From contig JAAYFZ010000223.1 of NCBI GenBank assembly GCA_012727965.1, positions 1-20,467 on the forward strand: DNA of 20,467 nt, given 5' to 3'. Position 1 is the first letter of the stretch, and every line of letters begins with the position of its first letter. The position numbers and the translations under genes are program-made. The notes under the pieces were generated by a model. It saw only the letters and a list, made by a program, of their open reading frames with translations, was not told the origin of the DNA and made no database searches. This document shows positions 1 to 7,777 of this stretch, one piece after another. Origin of the DNA: Clostridiaceae bacterium (GTDB lineage Bacteria; Bacillota; Clostridia; Saccharofermentanales; UBA5734).

Positions 1-771
1 AAGTGCGGTACCGAGGATTGTCTGCCTGGACATAGCTGGGGACCTGGTATAAGGAGCCATTTTGTTCTTCATCTGATAACCGCGGGTCAAGGTATGTTTA
101 AAACTGGTAAGAATGAATATTTACTTGAGCGTGGAGATATATTTTTAGTTAGTCCCGATACAATCGCAGAGTACAGAGCTGATTACGAGAATCCATGGAG
201 CTATGTCTGGGTTGGTTTTCGCGGACTGATCGCAGACAGCCTCTGCCGAGAGGCTGGTCTTAATCCCAGACAGCCAGTATCTAAATCAGAAAACGAAGAT
301 GGTCTTGCAGAGATCATTAGAGGAATGCTTAGGTTTTCTGGAGGCTCACGTCAACATGAGCTGCTGCGCATAGCACATCTCTATATGTTTTTTGCCGGTC
401 TGATCGATCAAAATAATCAGGCAGCATCATCGATTGAAACCAGACAAGCAGAATATTTGCGACAAGCAGTACGCTATATTGAGAATAATTATGCTGATGA
501 CATTTCTGTTAGTGGCATAGCTTCACATGTCGGTCTGGACAGAAGTTATCTATACTCGCTGTTCCAGCGGTTTCTGCATATAACTCCGAAGGCATATTTG
601 ACTCGATACAGAATGACAAAAGCAGGCGAGCTGCTTAGGACTTCTTTGTCGATTGGTGAAGTAGCTCATTCGGTTGGTTATAGCGATCCTCTGTTGTTTT
701 CAAAAGCTTTTAAGCGCGAACAAGGCAAAACGCCCAGCAATTACAGGCGCGATCTAGAAAAAAATCTGTAA
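1..771 (+). CDS. AraC-family transcriptional regulator (5' end outside window)
   Basis: DNA-binding regulator, probably of carbohydrate genes lying left of the window. The reading frame is open from base 1, so the ATG at 94 is internal; 256 codons are visible. The N-terminal part reads as the cupin-like ligand-binding domain of AraC proteins: CLPGHSWGP, then a GQG turn, ERGDIFLVSPD and NPWSYVWVGFRG. The C-terminal ~100 residues hold two helix-turn-helix motifs, ISVSGIASHVGLDRSYLYSLF and LSIGEVAHSVGYSDPLLFSKAF, ending in the typical GKTPSNYRR. The order (sensor first, HTH last) matches AraC/XylS sugar-responsive regulators. No effector can be named. The next gene, 117 bases downstream on the same strand, is a cell-wall-type protein and need not be its target. 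Family call is firm; role is inferred. Confidence 0.93.
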   Translation, partial: KCGTEDCLPGHSWGPGIRSHFVLHLITAGQGMFKTGKNEYLLERGDIFLVSPDTIAEYRADYENPWSYVWVGFRGLIADSLCREAGLNPRQPVSKSENEDGLAEIIRGMLRFSGGSRQHELLRIAHLYMFFAGLIDQNNQAASSIETRQAEYLRQAVRYIENNYADDISVSGIASHVGLDRSYLYSLFQRFLHITPKAYLTRYRMTKAGELLRTSLSIGEVAHSVGYSDPLLFSKAFKREQGKTPSNYRRDLEKNL

Positions 772-788
772 ATTTTCACAGTCCTGAA

Positions 789-816
789 TTTATGTCCATC
801 GCATAGCGGATATGAT
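789..816 (+). promoter_or_regulatory. weak candidate promoter of the S11-like gene
   Basis: TATGAT at 811-816 resembles a -10 box (5 of 6). The best -35 at 16 bases, TTTATG at 789-794, is poor. A second AT-rich option, TATAGT, follows directly. The leader to the TTG start is about 65 bases. No clear terminator is seen after the AraC gene, so read-through is possible. Confidence 0.25.
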
Positions 817-888
817 AGTATAGTATTGTTCATTTAAGGTTTTCTATTTAGGTAAACCTACTGTTAAATCTGCTTGGAGGTATGTTAC

Positions 889-2331
889 TTGAACAAGGCT
901 CTTTTCAGGCAAGCTATAGTGACATTGATCATAGGGCTGGCAGTTATATCATTTGGCTGGCCTATTAGCTTTGTTCATGCTGCTTCAAATGAAACAGGAG
1001 CATCTACCGAAACAAGCTTAACAGAAAATATCGATATTGAACCAGATGAAAATACGGAGCCTGATAAACTATATGACGGTCTGGATATAGATTTGACTGC
1101 ACCTGCTGCGATCGTAATCGAAACTGGCAGACAACGTGTGCTATTTGAAAAAAACAGTGATGTTAAAATGTCAATACCAACAGCTTCTAAACTGATGACC
1201 GCTCTTATCGCCTGTGAACGCCTGCCTCTTGATACTATGGTTACTATCAGCTCTGTGGCTGCAAGCCAATATGACGCTGCAAATTCACCAGACTATGTAG
1301 AGCTCGGAACTGGCGACAAATATATGCTTGAATATTTACTTCTGAGAATACTTTATTATGATTCTGATTCGGCGGCGATTGCTGTAGCAGAACAGATAGC
1401 AAACGAAGAGAGTCGTTTTGTAGAGCTGATGAACAGCCGCGCTCAGAGTTATGACATGATCAATACTTTTTTCATGAACAGCACTGGCGAACCGGTAGTT
1501 GAAAATGTAGTCGGAGATATCAATTCTATTCCCAAGAGCAATCTGCTGCAGTATTCTACCGCCGCTGATGTGGCCCGATTGATCAATGCAGGTTTACAAA
1601 ATCAGAATTTCTCAGAGCTGTTATCCAGACGCAACGACCAGCTGATCATAAATGGCGAGAAGCTTGTTCCTATGCGCAACCAGGCCGAGGCAATCTGGAC
1701 ATTATCTGAAGGAGCAGTCACTGGAGCTTTTAATGTCTTGAGCCAGGGGCAGCACACTATGGTAACTTCTGGAACAAAAGATGGAATCAACATAATTACA
1801 GTCACAGCATCAACGTCCGAGGAGAGAAGATACACTGATACTCTTAACCTCTATAACGGCATATCTGAATTCTATGAGCTATCTCCTCTGGCCAGAGCTG
1901 GTGATCTCTATGCTGAGGATTTTGAAAGAACGATTGACGGAGAAACCTTCGGACTTGTATTTAGCAAAACAGTCTATTATATACATCCCATCGGCGACGA
2001 TTTTTTGATGAGCAATGTGCAATACAAGACATATGGTCCTCATAGCAGGCCGATCCAGCGTAGTATGGTCGTAGGCCAGGTAATCTTCCAAATGAGGGAT
2101 GGAACGTCAATAGCGGTCGATGTCGCACCAGACAGACAGATTCTCTCCACTATCACCATTCTTGACAGAGGTCTAGATCAACTGCAACGAAATCCTAATC
2201 TTACATTAGTAATAATAGGAACACTTTTTTCTTTCGTGCTCCTGCTGCTCTGGCAATTTCTAAGAGCAGCCAGAGAGACTATTCACTTAATTGTTTTGGT
2301 CATACTTGACAAAAAAACCAGAAAACTCTAG
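889..2331 (+). CDS. S11-family D,D-carboxypeptidase-like protein, probably catalytically inactive
   Basis: Homologue of DacF/PBP5-type D-alanyl-D-alanine carboxypeptidases, which trim peptidoglycan stem peptides outside the membrane. Start chosen: TTG at 889, 8 bases after GGAGG (876-880); the longer frame from 874 would translate the ribosome binding site. The product is 480 aa: signal peptide (residues 1-31, ending FVHAAS), an acidic linker, the S11 domain from about residue 66, a C-terminal beta domain, and a membrane segment (about 437-460) near the end. The fold is recognisable in APAAIVIETGRQRVLFEKNS, KLMTAL, FVELMNSRA and NTFFMNSTG. The catalytic motifs are altered: SxxK reads T98-A-S-K101, SxN reads D158-S-D160, and KTG reads V277-T-G279. 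Known family members need the Ser and Lys, so I infer a pseudoenzyme with a binding or scaffolding role. The frame is intact and shows no sign of decay. Confidence 0.85.
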   Translation: MNKALFRQAIVTLIIGLAVISFGWPISFVHAASNETGASTETSLTENIDIEPDENTEPDKLYDGLDIDLTAPAAIVIETGRQRVLFEKNSDVKMSIPTASKLMTALIACERLPLDTMVTISSVAASQYDAANSPDYVELGTGDKYMLEYLLLRILYYDSDSAAIAVAEQIANEESRFVELMNSRAQSYDMINTFFMNSTGEPVVENVVGDINSIPKSNLLQYSTAADVARLINAGLQNQNFSELLSRRNDQLIINGEKLVPMRNQAEAIWTLSEGAVTGAFNVLSQGQHTMVTSGTKDGINIITVTASTSEERRYTDTLNLYNGISEFYELSPLARAGDLYAEDFERTIDGETFGLVFSKTVYYIHPIGDDFLMSNVQYKTYGPHSRPIQRSMVVGQVIFQMRDGTSIAVDVAPDRQILSTITILDRGLDQLQRNPNLTLVIIGTLFSFVLLLLWQFLRAARETIHLIVLVILDKKTRKL

Positions 2332-2343
2332 TTTACGTAAACT
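2330..2343. repeat. 14-bp perfect palindrome between convergent genes
   Basis: AGTTTACGTAAACT overlaps the stop codon of the S11-like gene and fills most of the 17-base gap to the convergent membrane-protein gene. On the minus strand a run of seven T follows about 13 bases later, inside the other gene. It could be part of a weak bidirectional terminator or a protein-binding site; neither is established. Confidence 0.4.
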
Positions 2344-2348
2344 TGTAT

Positions 2349-2909
2349 TCAGATCCGTCCATTTAGTCTTCTCATATAAATAGTTATAAGAAGAGTAAGG
2401 GCCCAGTCATATAAATAGAATCCTATTTCCGCAATCACAAGAATTGCCAGCCAGAAGGCTGGTTTAGGCAGATTCGCAAGCAAGTCTATATTTGTGATAT
2501 CTGATGGATCAACTGAAAAAATCAGCAGATAAAGAACTCCTGCAATAACAAGGATCACAGTAGCTATGAGCTGTTTGGCAATCACCGCAGTGGGATTCTT
2601 AAATCTATTTTCAATATAGGCTTTGATCAAAGGCCACGGTCCAAATATAAGTAAAAAGGGCAATGAGAAGAAAATACCAGGCCATACGGCAGAAATAAGA
2701 CCGGAGGCCAGAAAAACAATTATTGCAGTTCGAAAACCATATCTTACGACCGCAACAGCTATCCCCAGTGATGCCATAGACATCAGTGCCAGATCTGCAG
2801 TTGGACTCAAATAAGAAATAAGAATAAATACTAAAACCAAGGCTGTCAGCAAACCACCGCCTGCTATTCTGCCGGCATCATAAGACTTGCCATCAGAACT
2901 TAACAGCAT
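2349..2909 (-). CDS. small multi-spanning membrane protein, unknown function
   Basis: A 186-aa hydrophobic protein with about five predicted membrane segments: around residues 17-35, 40-56, 60-92 (possibly two), 108-130 and 150-176. Short charged loops include KAYIENRFKNP. The pattern resembles small integral membrane proteins such as ECF S-components or DUF2232-type proteins, but I do not recognise a family motif. The ATG at 2909 overlaps the stop of the J-domain gene by 10 bases (2900-2909), which implies translational coupling. It is the last gene of a three-gene minus-strand set with the J-domain and DUF5685 proteins, so it probably acts with them at the membrane. It converges on the S11-like gene. 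Confidence 0.7.
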   Translation of the reverse strand: MLLSSDGKSYDAGRIAGGGLLTALVLVFILISYLSPTADLALMSMASLGIAVAVVRYGFRTAIIVFLASGLISAVWPGIFFSLPFLLIFGPWPLIKAYIENRFKNPTAVIAKQLIATVILVIAGVLYLLIFSVDPSDITNIDLLANLPKPAFWLAILVIAEIGFYLYDWALTLLITIYMRRLNGRI

Positions 2910-3346
2910 AGACAGAGGTCACCGCCCATACATTCACAGCAGGAATCCGCACAACATAAACAGCCAAGAGAACTACACAGGCTATCCATATCCGACTGGC
3001 GGTATGGACTCTGCTGTTGTTGCCAGCGCGGCTGTCCGTATGGTCCTGAATTCTGATTGCCGCCATACGGTGAACCGTTATTGTAGGGACTCTGATAAGG
3101 ACCTTGTGCGCCGCCCTGCTGCCAGCCACCTTCTCCCTGTCCTTGTCTATATGTGCTGTCTGAATTAGTCAGCTGATCATAGGCATGGTTTATCTCCTGC
3201 ATTTTCTCTTGCGCAAGCGCCTCTAGCGGGTGATTGCGATAATTATCAGGATGATACTGCTTGACCAGCTTTCTATATGCTTTTTTAATTTCGTCTTGGC
3301 TCGCTTCTTGTTTGACTCCAAGCACTTCATAGGGATTTTTTGACAT
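2900..3346 (-). CDS. J-domain (DnaJ-like) protein with Cys-rich tail
   Basis: A 148-aa co-chaperone-like protein. Residues 4-62 form a J domain: NPYEVLGV, KKAYRKLVKQYHPD with the HPD tripeptide at 32-34 that stimulates DnaK ATPase, and INHAYDQL. Residues 63-118 are low-complexity and rich in Gly, Gln, Tyr, Pro and Asn. The last 25 residues carry ten cysteines (C124, C129, C131, C132, C136, C137, C139, C145, C147, C148) around an ECMGGD core. The four-repeat zinc finger of true DnaJ is absent, so this is a specialised J protein that may recruit DnaK to a particular client. The tail could bind metal, take part in redox, or be lipid-modified. It lies 88 bases after the DUF5685 gene and overlaps the membrane-protein gene. 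A purine-rich stretch (GAGGCAGGTAG) lies upstream of the ATG. Confidence 0.87.
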   Translation of the reverse strand: MSKNPYEVLGVKQEASQDEIKKAYRKLVKQYHPDNYRNHPLEALAQEKMQEINHAYDQLTNSDSTYRQGQGEGGWQQGGAQGPYQSPYNNGSPYGGNQNSGPYGQPRWQQQQSPYRQSDMDSLCSSLGCLCCADSCCECMGGDLCLCC

Positions 3347-3434
3347 CGTATCTACCTGCCTCGCTACTTCTTATCCTAGTATATTCTTAGTTAGCCACAT
3401 ATTTATAAGCTGATTCTTCTTCAATTCAACATTT

Positions 3435-4322
3435 TTACATCTTTTCTAATCCAGCACCGCTTAGAATTCTTGCTCTAACATGTGGCAGCCCCAGTCTGAT
3501 CAGATTGGCGATCAGCGCCGAATCTCTTACAAACGGGATCAAAATGGCTGTTTTGTCGAGCGATATTTCAATATCACTCAGGATCTGATCTGCCATTTTT
3601 CTGGCTGTATTAATATCATGACCGGCAAAAGGATTCCACTCATCATTATCCATGTCTACCTGTAAATCGTCAATCGCGTCAATTATGTAGATCCAGCGGC
3701 CTATGTCATAACCAAGATAACCTACTGTATCAATCAGCGCTTGACGATCATGCTCATCTGTAAAACGGTCGGCAGCGCCTGTATATGTGACGCCTTCCCG
3801 GAAGATTTCTGACAATAGACTGCCGAAAATCGTTGCTGCGCCCATAGCCGGGTCGGAGCTATCCGGCACCTGGTTCTCAGCCTCGGCCAGTTCTTCAAGT
3901 TTCTTGCCAACAACAGCATCAAGTTCAGGATACTTCTTAAGCACCTTGCGTCTGGCAGAAGCAAAAGCCGCTATGACAACGCCTCCACGCAGTTTTTTGC
4001 CATCCTGGCGGTCATCCTCTCCCTTATAATGAGCTAACATTATGGTTGCCGCAGCGGAAAACTCCAGTGCGGAATTAGACGGCATGATCAGCTTGCCTTT
4101 TGCCGGGTTGAGAAGACAAATACCTTTTTGAGGATGTGATGCATCTGCTGCCAGTGAGCTTAGAAGTATAGTCAAAAATGTCATATCATAGGTCAGTGCC
4201 AGGCGCGGCAACTGACCGTAGCTCCTGCCGATCTCTTTGCAAAGGCCGCAGTATGCTGACCGATAATATTCCCACTGACGCATCAGCAGCTCAGGCTTGA
4301 ACGGCCTTATATATCCAAACAT
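3435..4322 (-). CDS. DUF5685 family protein
   Basis: A 295-aa protein of unknown function with the N-terminal signature MFGYIRP and YCGLCKEIG typical of DUF5685 in Clostridia. It appears soluble and mostly helical. It has two Asp-rich stretches, D103-D-R-Q-D107 in HYKGEDDRQD and D215-A-I-D-D-L-Q-V-D223 preceded by GYDIGRWIYII, and cysteines at 25, 28 and 69. The spacing of the acidic motifs on helices recalls all-alpha isoprenoid synthases, but this is speculative. AGGAG lies 5 bases before the ATG at 4322. It is the first gene of the set with the J-domain and small membrane proteins; this grouping is, from memory, recurrent in Clostridia. It is divergent from gltX, with 174 bases between start codons. 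Confidence 0.82.
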   Translation of the reverse strand: MFGYIRPFKPELLMRQWEYYRSAYCGLCKEIGRSYGQLPRLALTYDMTFLTILLSSLAADASHPQKGICLLNPAKGKLIMPSNSALEFSAAATIMLAHYKGEDDRQDGKKLRGGVVIAAFASARRKVLKKYPELDAVVGKKLEELAEAENQVPDSSDPAMGAATIFGSLLSEIFREGVTYTGAADRFTDEHDRQALIDTVGYLGYDIGRWIYIIDAIDDLQVDMDNDEWNPFAGHDINTARKMADQILSDIEISLDKTAILIPFVRDSALIANLIRLGLPHVRARILSGAGLEKM

Positions 4323-4380
4323 CGAATCTCCTGTAACTCAAGGACCTGTAAGGCCCGAACATGGTTCCCGGCTCTTTTAA

Positions 4381-4409
4381 TTGCCGACGCACTTATGTTA
4401 TCATATAAT
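4381..4409 (+). promoter_or_regulatory. sigma-A-type promoter for gltX-glnS
   Basis: The -35 TTGCCG (4381-4386) and -10 TATAAT (4404-4409) are separated by 17 bases, predicting a transcript start near 4416 and a leader of about 80 bases. That leader is too short for a T-box, and none is seen. Confidence 0.7.
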
Positions 4410-4496
4410 GCATTTGATATATAAAAATGATTATGAACGATTATGAACTTTTGCGGTTCATGGTTGTCTTTTTGTTATTACGAAGGGGGAATACAG

Positions 4497-5960
4497 ATGA
4501 CAACATCAGGCACGGTACGCACCCGTTTTGCACCTAGTCCAACGGGCTTCATGCATGTCGGCAATCTTCGCACAGCTCTCTATGAGTATCTGATCGCAAA
4601 AGCTGCCGGGGGCAGCTTCGTTCTCAGGATCGAGGATACTGATCAGGGCCGATTAGTTGAGGGCGCAGTGGATATAATCTACAAAACACTACGTGAGGTC
4701 GGCATGAATCACGATGAAGGCCCTGACATCGGCGGACCATATGCCCCTTATGTCCAAAGTGAGAGACTAAGTATGTACAGGCCTTTTGCCGAGGAATTGG
4801 TTGAGAAGGGTCATGCATATTACTGCTTCTGTACCAAGGAGCGGCTGGATTCGCTGAAGGAGCAGGCCGGCGAGGGTAGCTTCACTGGCGGTTATGACCG
4901 TCACTGCCGTCATCTTACACAAACCGAAATCGATGAGAAGCTGGCAGCTGGGCTACCCTATGTCATACGTCAGAAAATGCCGCTCGACGGTGCAACGACT
5001 TTTGAAGATGCGGTTTATGGCAGCATCACGGTCGAGAACAGCGAACTTGAAGATCAGGTATTGCTGAAATCGGACGGTTATCCGACTTATAATTTCGCAA
5101 ATGTCGTCGATGACCATGCCATGGGCATTACCCATGTCGTTCGCGGTTCAGAGTATCTCTCTTCAACGCCGAAGTATAATCTGCTGTATCAGGCTTTTGG
5201 CTGGGAAGTGCCAACATATGTGCACCTGCCGCTGATCAATGGCATGGATGGCAAGAAACTCTCCAAGCGTCATGGTTCGACCAGCTTCGAGGGTCTGATC
5301 GCAGAAGGCTATCTGCCAGAGGCCATCATCAACTATATCGCAATGCTGGGCTGGTGTCCGGTAAATGACAATAGGGAGATATTCACTCTGACTGAGTTGG
5401 AGCAGGTCTTCAGTATTGAAGGTATCAGCAAATCACCGGCAGTTTTCGACTATGACAAGCTGACCTGGTTTAATGCTGAATATATCAGGGCCATGAGCCG
5501 CGAGGATTTCATCGCTTTGATCAAGCCACAGCTTGAACAGATCTTCGGGCAGATTCCGCAGGAACTAGAGCTGCTGGCAGATATTCTGCAGCCACGTGTA
5601 ACCAAACTGGTCCAGCTCCCGGACATGATCGGCTTCCTGGCCGCCCGTCAGGACTATGAGCTTGATCTCTTCAGTAATAAGAAGAGCAAGTCTTCACCTG
5701 AATTGGCAGCTGATGTATTGCCACAAGCACTTGACGCTCTAAAATCACTGACTAGCTGGGATCGCGACAGCATACATGACTGTCTGATCGGTCTGGCACA
5801 AAAACTTGAAATGAAAAACGGACAGGTCATGTGGCCAGTCAGGATCGCAGCCTCAGGCCAGGCAGTTACCCCCGGCGGTGCCATAGAGGTGCTCGTCATA
5901 CTTGGCAGAGACGAAGCTATTGCCAGATTAGAAGATGGTATCGCCCGACTGAATAAATAA
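4497..5960 (+). CDS. gltX: glutamyl-tRNA synthetase (GluRS)
   Basis: Charges tRNA-Glu with glutamate in the cytoplasm. The start is ATG 4497, behind GAAGGGGGA (4482-4490); the in-frame ATG at 4443 lacks a ribosome binding site and would add 18 unlike residues. The product is 487 aa, normal for bacterial GluRS. Class I signatures are RFAPSPTGFMHVGN (HIGH-type box at 20-23) and KLSKR at 254-258 (KMSKS-type). The pattern C110-x-C112-x24-C137-x-H139 matches the zinc site of E. coli GluRS exactly in spacing. RIEDTD and HVVRGSEYL complete the active site, and the helical anticodon-binding region follows. It is the first gene of a two-gene operon with glnS, 16 bases apart. Because a GlnRS is present, this enzyme may be the discriminating type, but the sequence alone does not prove that. 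Confidence 0.97.
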   Translation: MTTSGTVRTRFAPSPTGFMHVGNLRTALYEYLIAKAAGGSFVLRIEDTDQGRLVEGAVDIIYKTLREVGMNHDEGPDIGGPYAPYVQSERLSMYRPFAEELVEKGHAYYCFCTKERLDSLKEQAGEGSFTGGYDRHCRHLTQTEIDEKLAAGLPYVIRQKMPLDGATTFEDAVYGSITVENSELEDQVLLKSDGYPTYNFANVVDDHAMGITHVVRGSEYLSSTPKYNLLYQAFGWEVPTYVHLPLINGMDGKKLSKRHGSTSFEGLIAEGYLPEAIINYIAMLGWCPVNDNREIFTLTELEQVFSIEGISKSPAVFDYDKLTWFNAEYIRAMSREDFIALIKPQLEQIFGQIPQELELLADILQPRVTKLVQLPDMIGFLAARQDYELDLFSNKKSKSSPELAADVLPQALDALKSLTSWDRDSIHDCLIGLAQKLEMKNGQVMWPVRIAASGQAVTPGGAIEVLVILGRDEAIARLEDGIARLNK

Positions 5961-5976
5961 GTGAGGAGATTTAATC

Positions 5977-7698
5977 ATGATTGATTCAAAAATAGTAGAT
6001 CCGGCTGCTGCAGGCGGCGAAGAAAATAATGAAGAGGCATCACGTCATTTTATCCATGAAATGATCGATGAAGATATTGCAGAAGGCGGCAGATTCGCCG
6101 GCAGGAAGGTTCACACAAGATTTCCGCCCGAACCAAACGGCTATCTGCATATAGGACATGCAAAAGCGATCGTCATCGACTTCGGCACTGCTGAAAAATA
6201 CAATGGTCTCTGCAATTTGCGTATGGATGACACAAATCCGTCGAAGGAAGATGTCGAGTATGTTGACGCCATAAAAGAAGATATCCATTGGCTCGGCTAT
6301 GACTGGGGCGATCGATTCTATTTTGCTTCAGACTATTTCCCGAAAATGTTCGATTATGCCTGCGAGCTGATATCAAAGGGTCTTGCCTATGTCTGTGAGC
6401 AGACCGCTGAGCAGATCAGAGAATACAGAGGCACTCTTACCGAGCCCGGCCGTCCCAGCCCATATCGCGAACGTCCAGCTGAAGAGAGTCTCGATTTGTT
6501 CAAGCGCATGCGTGCCGGCGAATTTGCTGACGGCAGCAAAACTCTGCGCGCAAAAATCGACATGAGCTCAGGCAATATGAACATGCGCGATCCTGTTATC
6601 TACAGAATCAACAGGGCTCATCACCATCGCACAGGCAATGAATGGTGCATCTATCCGATGTATGATTTTGCCCACCCGATCGAAGACGCTATCGAAAACA
6701 TCACACACTCGCTCTGTTCACTTGAATTCGAGGATCATCGTCCGCTCTACGATTGGGTCATTGCCAATATAACTTCACCAGGCAACCCTCGTCAGATCGA
6801 ATTCGCACGTCTTGGCATCAACCATACCGTCATGAGCAAGCGCAAACTTCGCTACCTGGTAGAGAACGATGTTGTCAGCGGCTGGGATGATCCCAGACTG
6901 CCTACGCTTGGCGGTTTGCGCCGCCGCGGATATACACCTGCCAGCATCAGGAATTTCTGCGATAGGATCGGTGTTTCGAAGGTAAACAGTACTGTCGATT
7001 ATGCTTTTCTCGAGCATTGCCTGCGCGAGGATCTCAATGAGACAGCCAACCGTATGATGGCAGTTCTACGTCCGCTCAAGCTGATCATCGACAACTATCC
7101 GGCAGACAAGACCGAATGGTTCGAGATTGAAAATCACCCTGCATATCCCGAGGCCGGTACCCGCAGTGTTTCCTTCTCCAGAGAACTCTGGATCGAGGCA
7201 GATGATTTCATGGAAGAACCGGTAAAACGCTACTTCCGTCTCTTCCCCGGCAATGAAGTCAGACTGAAAACCGCTTATGTCATTAAGTGTACAGGTTTCG
7301 TCAAGGATGACAACGGCAATGTGATCGAAGTCCATGCCGATTATGATCCTCTGACAAGAGGCGGCACTACACCGGATGGCCGCAAGGTCAAAGGTACTAT
7401 CCATTGGGCAGATACCAATACAGCACTTGATGCAGAGGTCAGGCTCTATTCCAACCTCTTCAGCGTTGCCGACCCAGATAGCGCCGAGCAGGATTATCTT
7501 GAGTGCCTCAATCCTGATTCGCTTGAAGTACTGACAGGCTGTAAAATTGAATGTTCATTGGCAGATCTTAAACCACCGGCCAATTTCCAGTTCATGCGTC
7601 AGGGTTATTTCTGTCTTGATAACAAGGACAGCTCAGAGGGGCATCTGGTCTTCAATCGTTCAGTATCGCTAAAAGACAGTTTTAAGCCCAACAAATGA
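5977..7698 (+). CDS. glnS: glutaminyl-tRNA synthetase (GlnRS)
   Basis: Charges tRNA-Gln directly with glutamine. The product is 573 aa (E. coli 554), the extra being a short acidic N-terminal segment before HFIHEMIDEDI. It has RFPPEPNGYLHIGHAK with HIGH at 58-61, LRMDDTNP, and MSKR at 286-289, then RLPTLGGLRRRGYTPASIRNF and VSKVNSTVDYAFLEHCLREDLN, which distinguish GlnRS from GluRS. The C-terminal beta-barrel anticodon domain (about 360-560) is complete. The ribosome binding site GAGGAG lies 7 bases before the ATG, and the gene follows gltX by 16 bases. Many Firmicutes lack GlnRS and make Gln-tRNA by GatCAB transamidation; GlnRS in bacteria is generally regarded as acquired by transfer. Whether GatCAB is also present cannot be seen here. 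Confidence 0.97.
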   Translation: MIDSKIVDPAAAGGEENNEEASRHFIHEMIDEDIAEGGRFAGRKVHTRFPPEPNGYLHIGHAKAIVIDFGTAEKYNGLCNLRMDDTNPSKEDVEYVDAIKEDIHWLGYDWGDRFYFASDYFPKMFDYACELISKGLAYVCEQTAEQIREYRGTLTEPGRPSPYRERPAEESLDLFKRMRAGEFADGSKTLRAKIDMSSGNMNMRDPVIYRINRAHHHRTGNEWCIYPMYDFAHPIEDAIENITHSLCSLEFEDHRPLYDWVIANITSPGNPRQIEFARLGINHTVMSKRKLRYLVENDVVSGWDDPRLPTLGGLRRRGYTPASIRNFCDRIGVSKVNSTVDYAFLEHCLREDLNETANRMMAVLRPLKLIIDNYPADKTEWFEIENHPAYPEAGTRSVSFSRELWIEADDFMEEPVKRYFRLFPGNEVRLKTAYVIKCTGFVKDDNGNVIEVHADYDPLTRGGTTPDGRKVKGTIHWADTNTALDAEVRLYSNLFSVADPDSAEQDYLECLNPDSLEVLTGCKIECSLADLKPPANFQFMRQGYFCLDNKDSSEGHLVFNRSVSLKDSFKPNK

Positions 7699-7725
7699 CA
7701 AAATGATGTTTAAATTGATTTGTCA
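7696..7725. repeat. 7-bp inverted repeat upstream of the alcohol dehydrogenase gene
   Basis: TGACAAA (7696-7702) and TTTGTCA (7719-7725) flank 16 AT-rich bases, starting at the glnS stop codon. Without a GC stem or T-run it is not a terminator. It lies about 50-80 bases before the dehydrogenase start, where an operator could sit. It does not match a Rex box. Confidence 0.3.
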
Positions 7726-7777
7726 GCATAGTAAATCATCAGACAAGCTTCAGTTTAGCTAAGCAGGAAGGTGGATA

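Noticed and set aside
94..771. ATG at 94 as the start of the AraC-family gene
   Set aside because: The frame is open to base 1 and the upstream codons encode conserved N-terminal AraC residues (CLPGHSWGP), so 94 is internal.
4355..4378. Imperfect hairpin CCCGAAC/GTTCCCGG followed by CTCTTTT between DUF5685 and gltX, as a plus-strand terminator
   Set aside because: No plus-strand gene ends upstream of it, and the stem has a mismatch or bulge; it may be chance or part of the minus-strand leader.
4416..4496. T-box or other tRNA-sensing leader before gltX
   Set aside because: The leader from the predicted start is only about 80 bases and has no specifier stem or T-box sequence.
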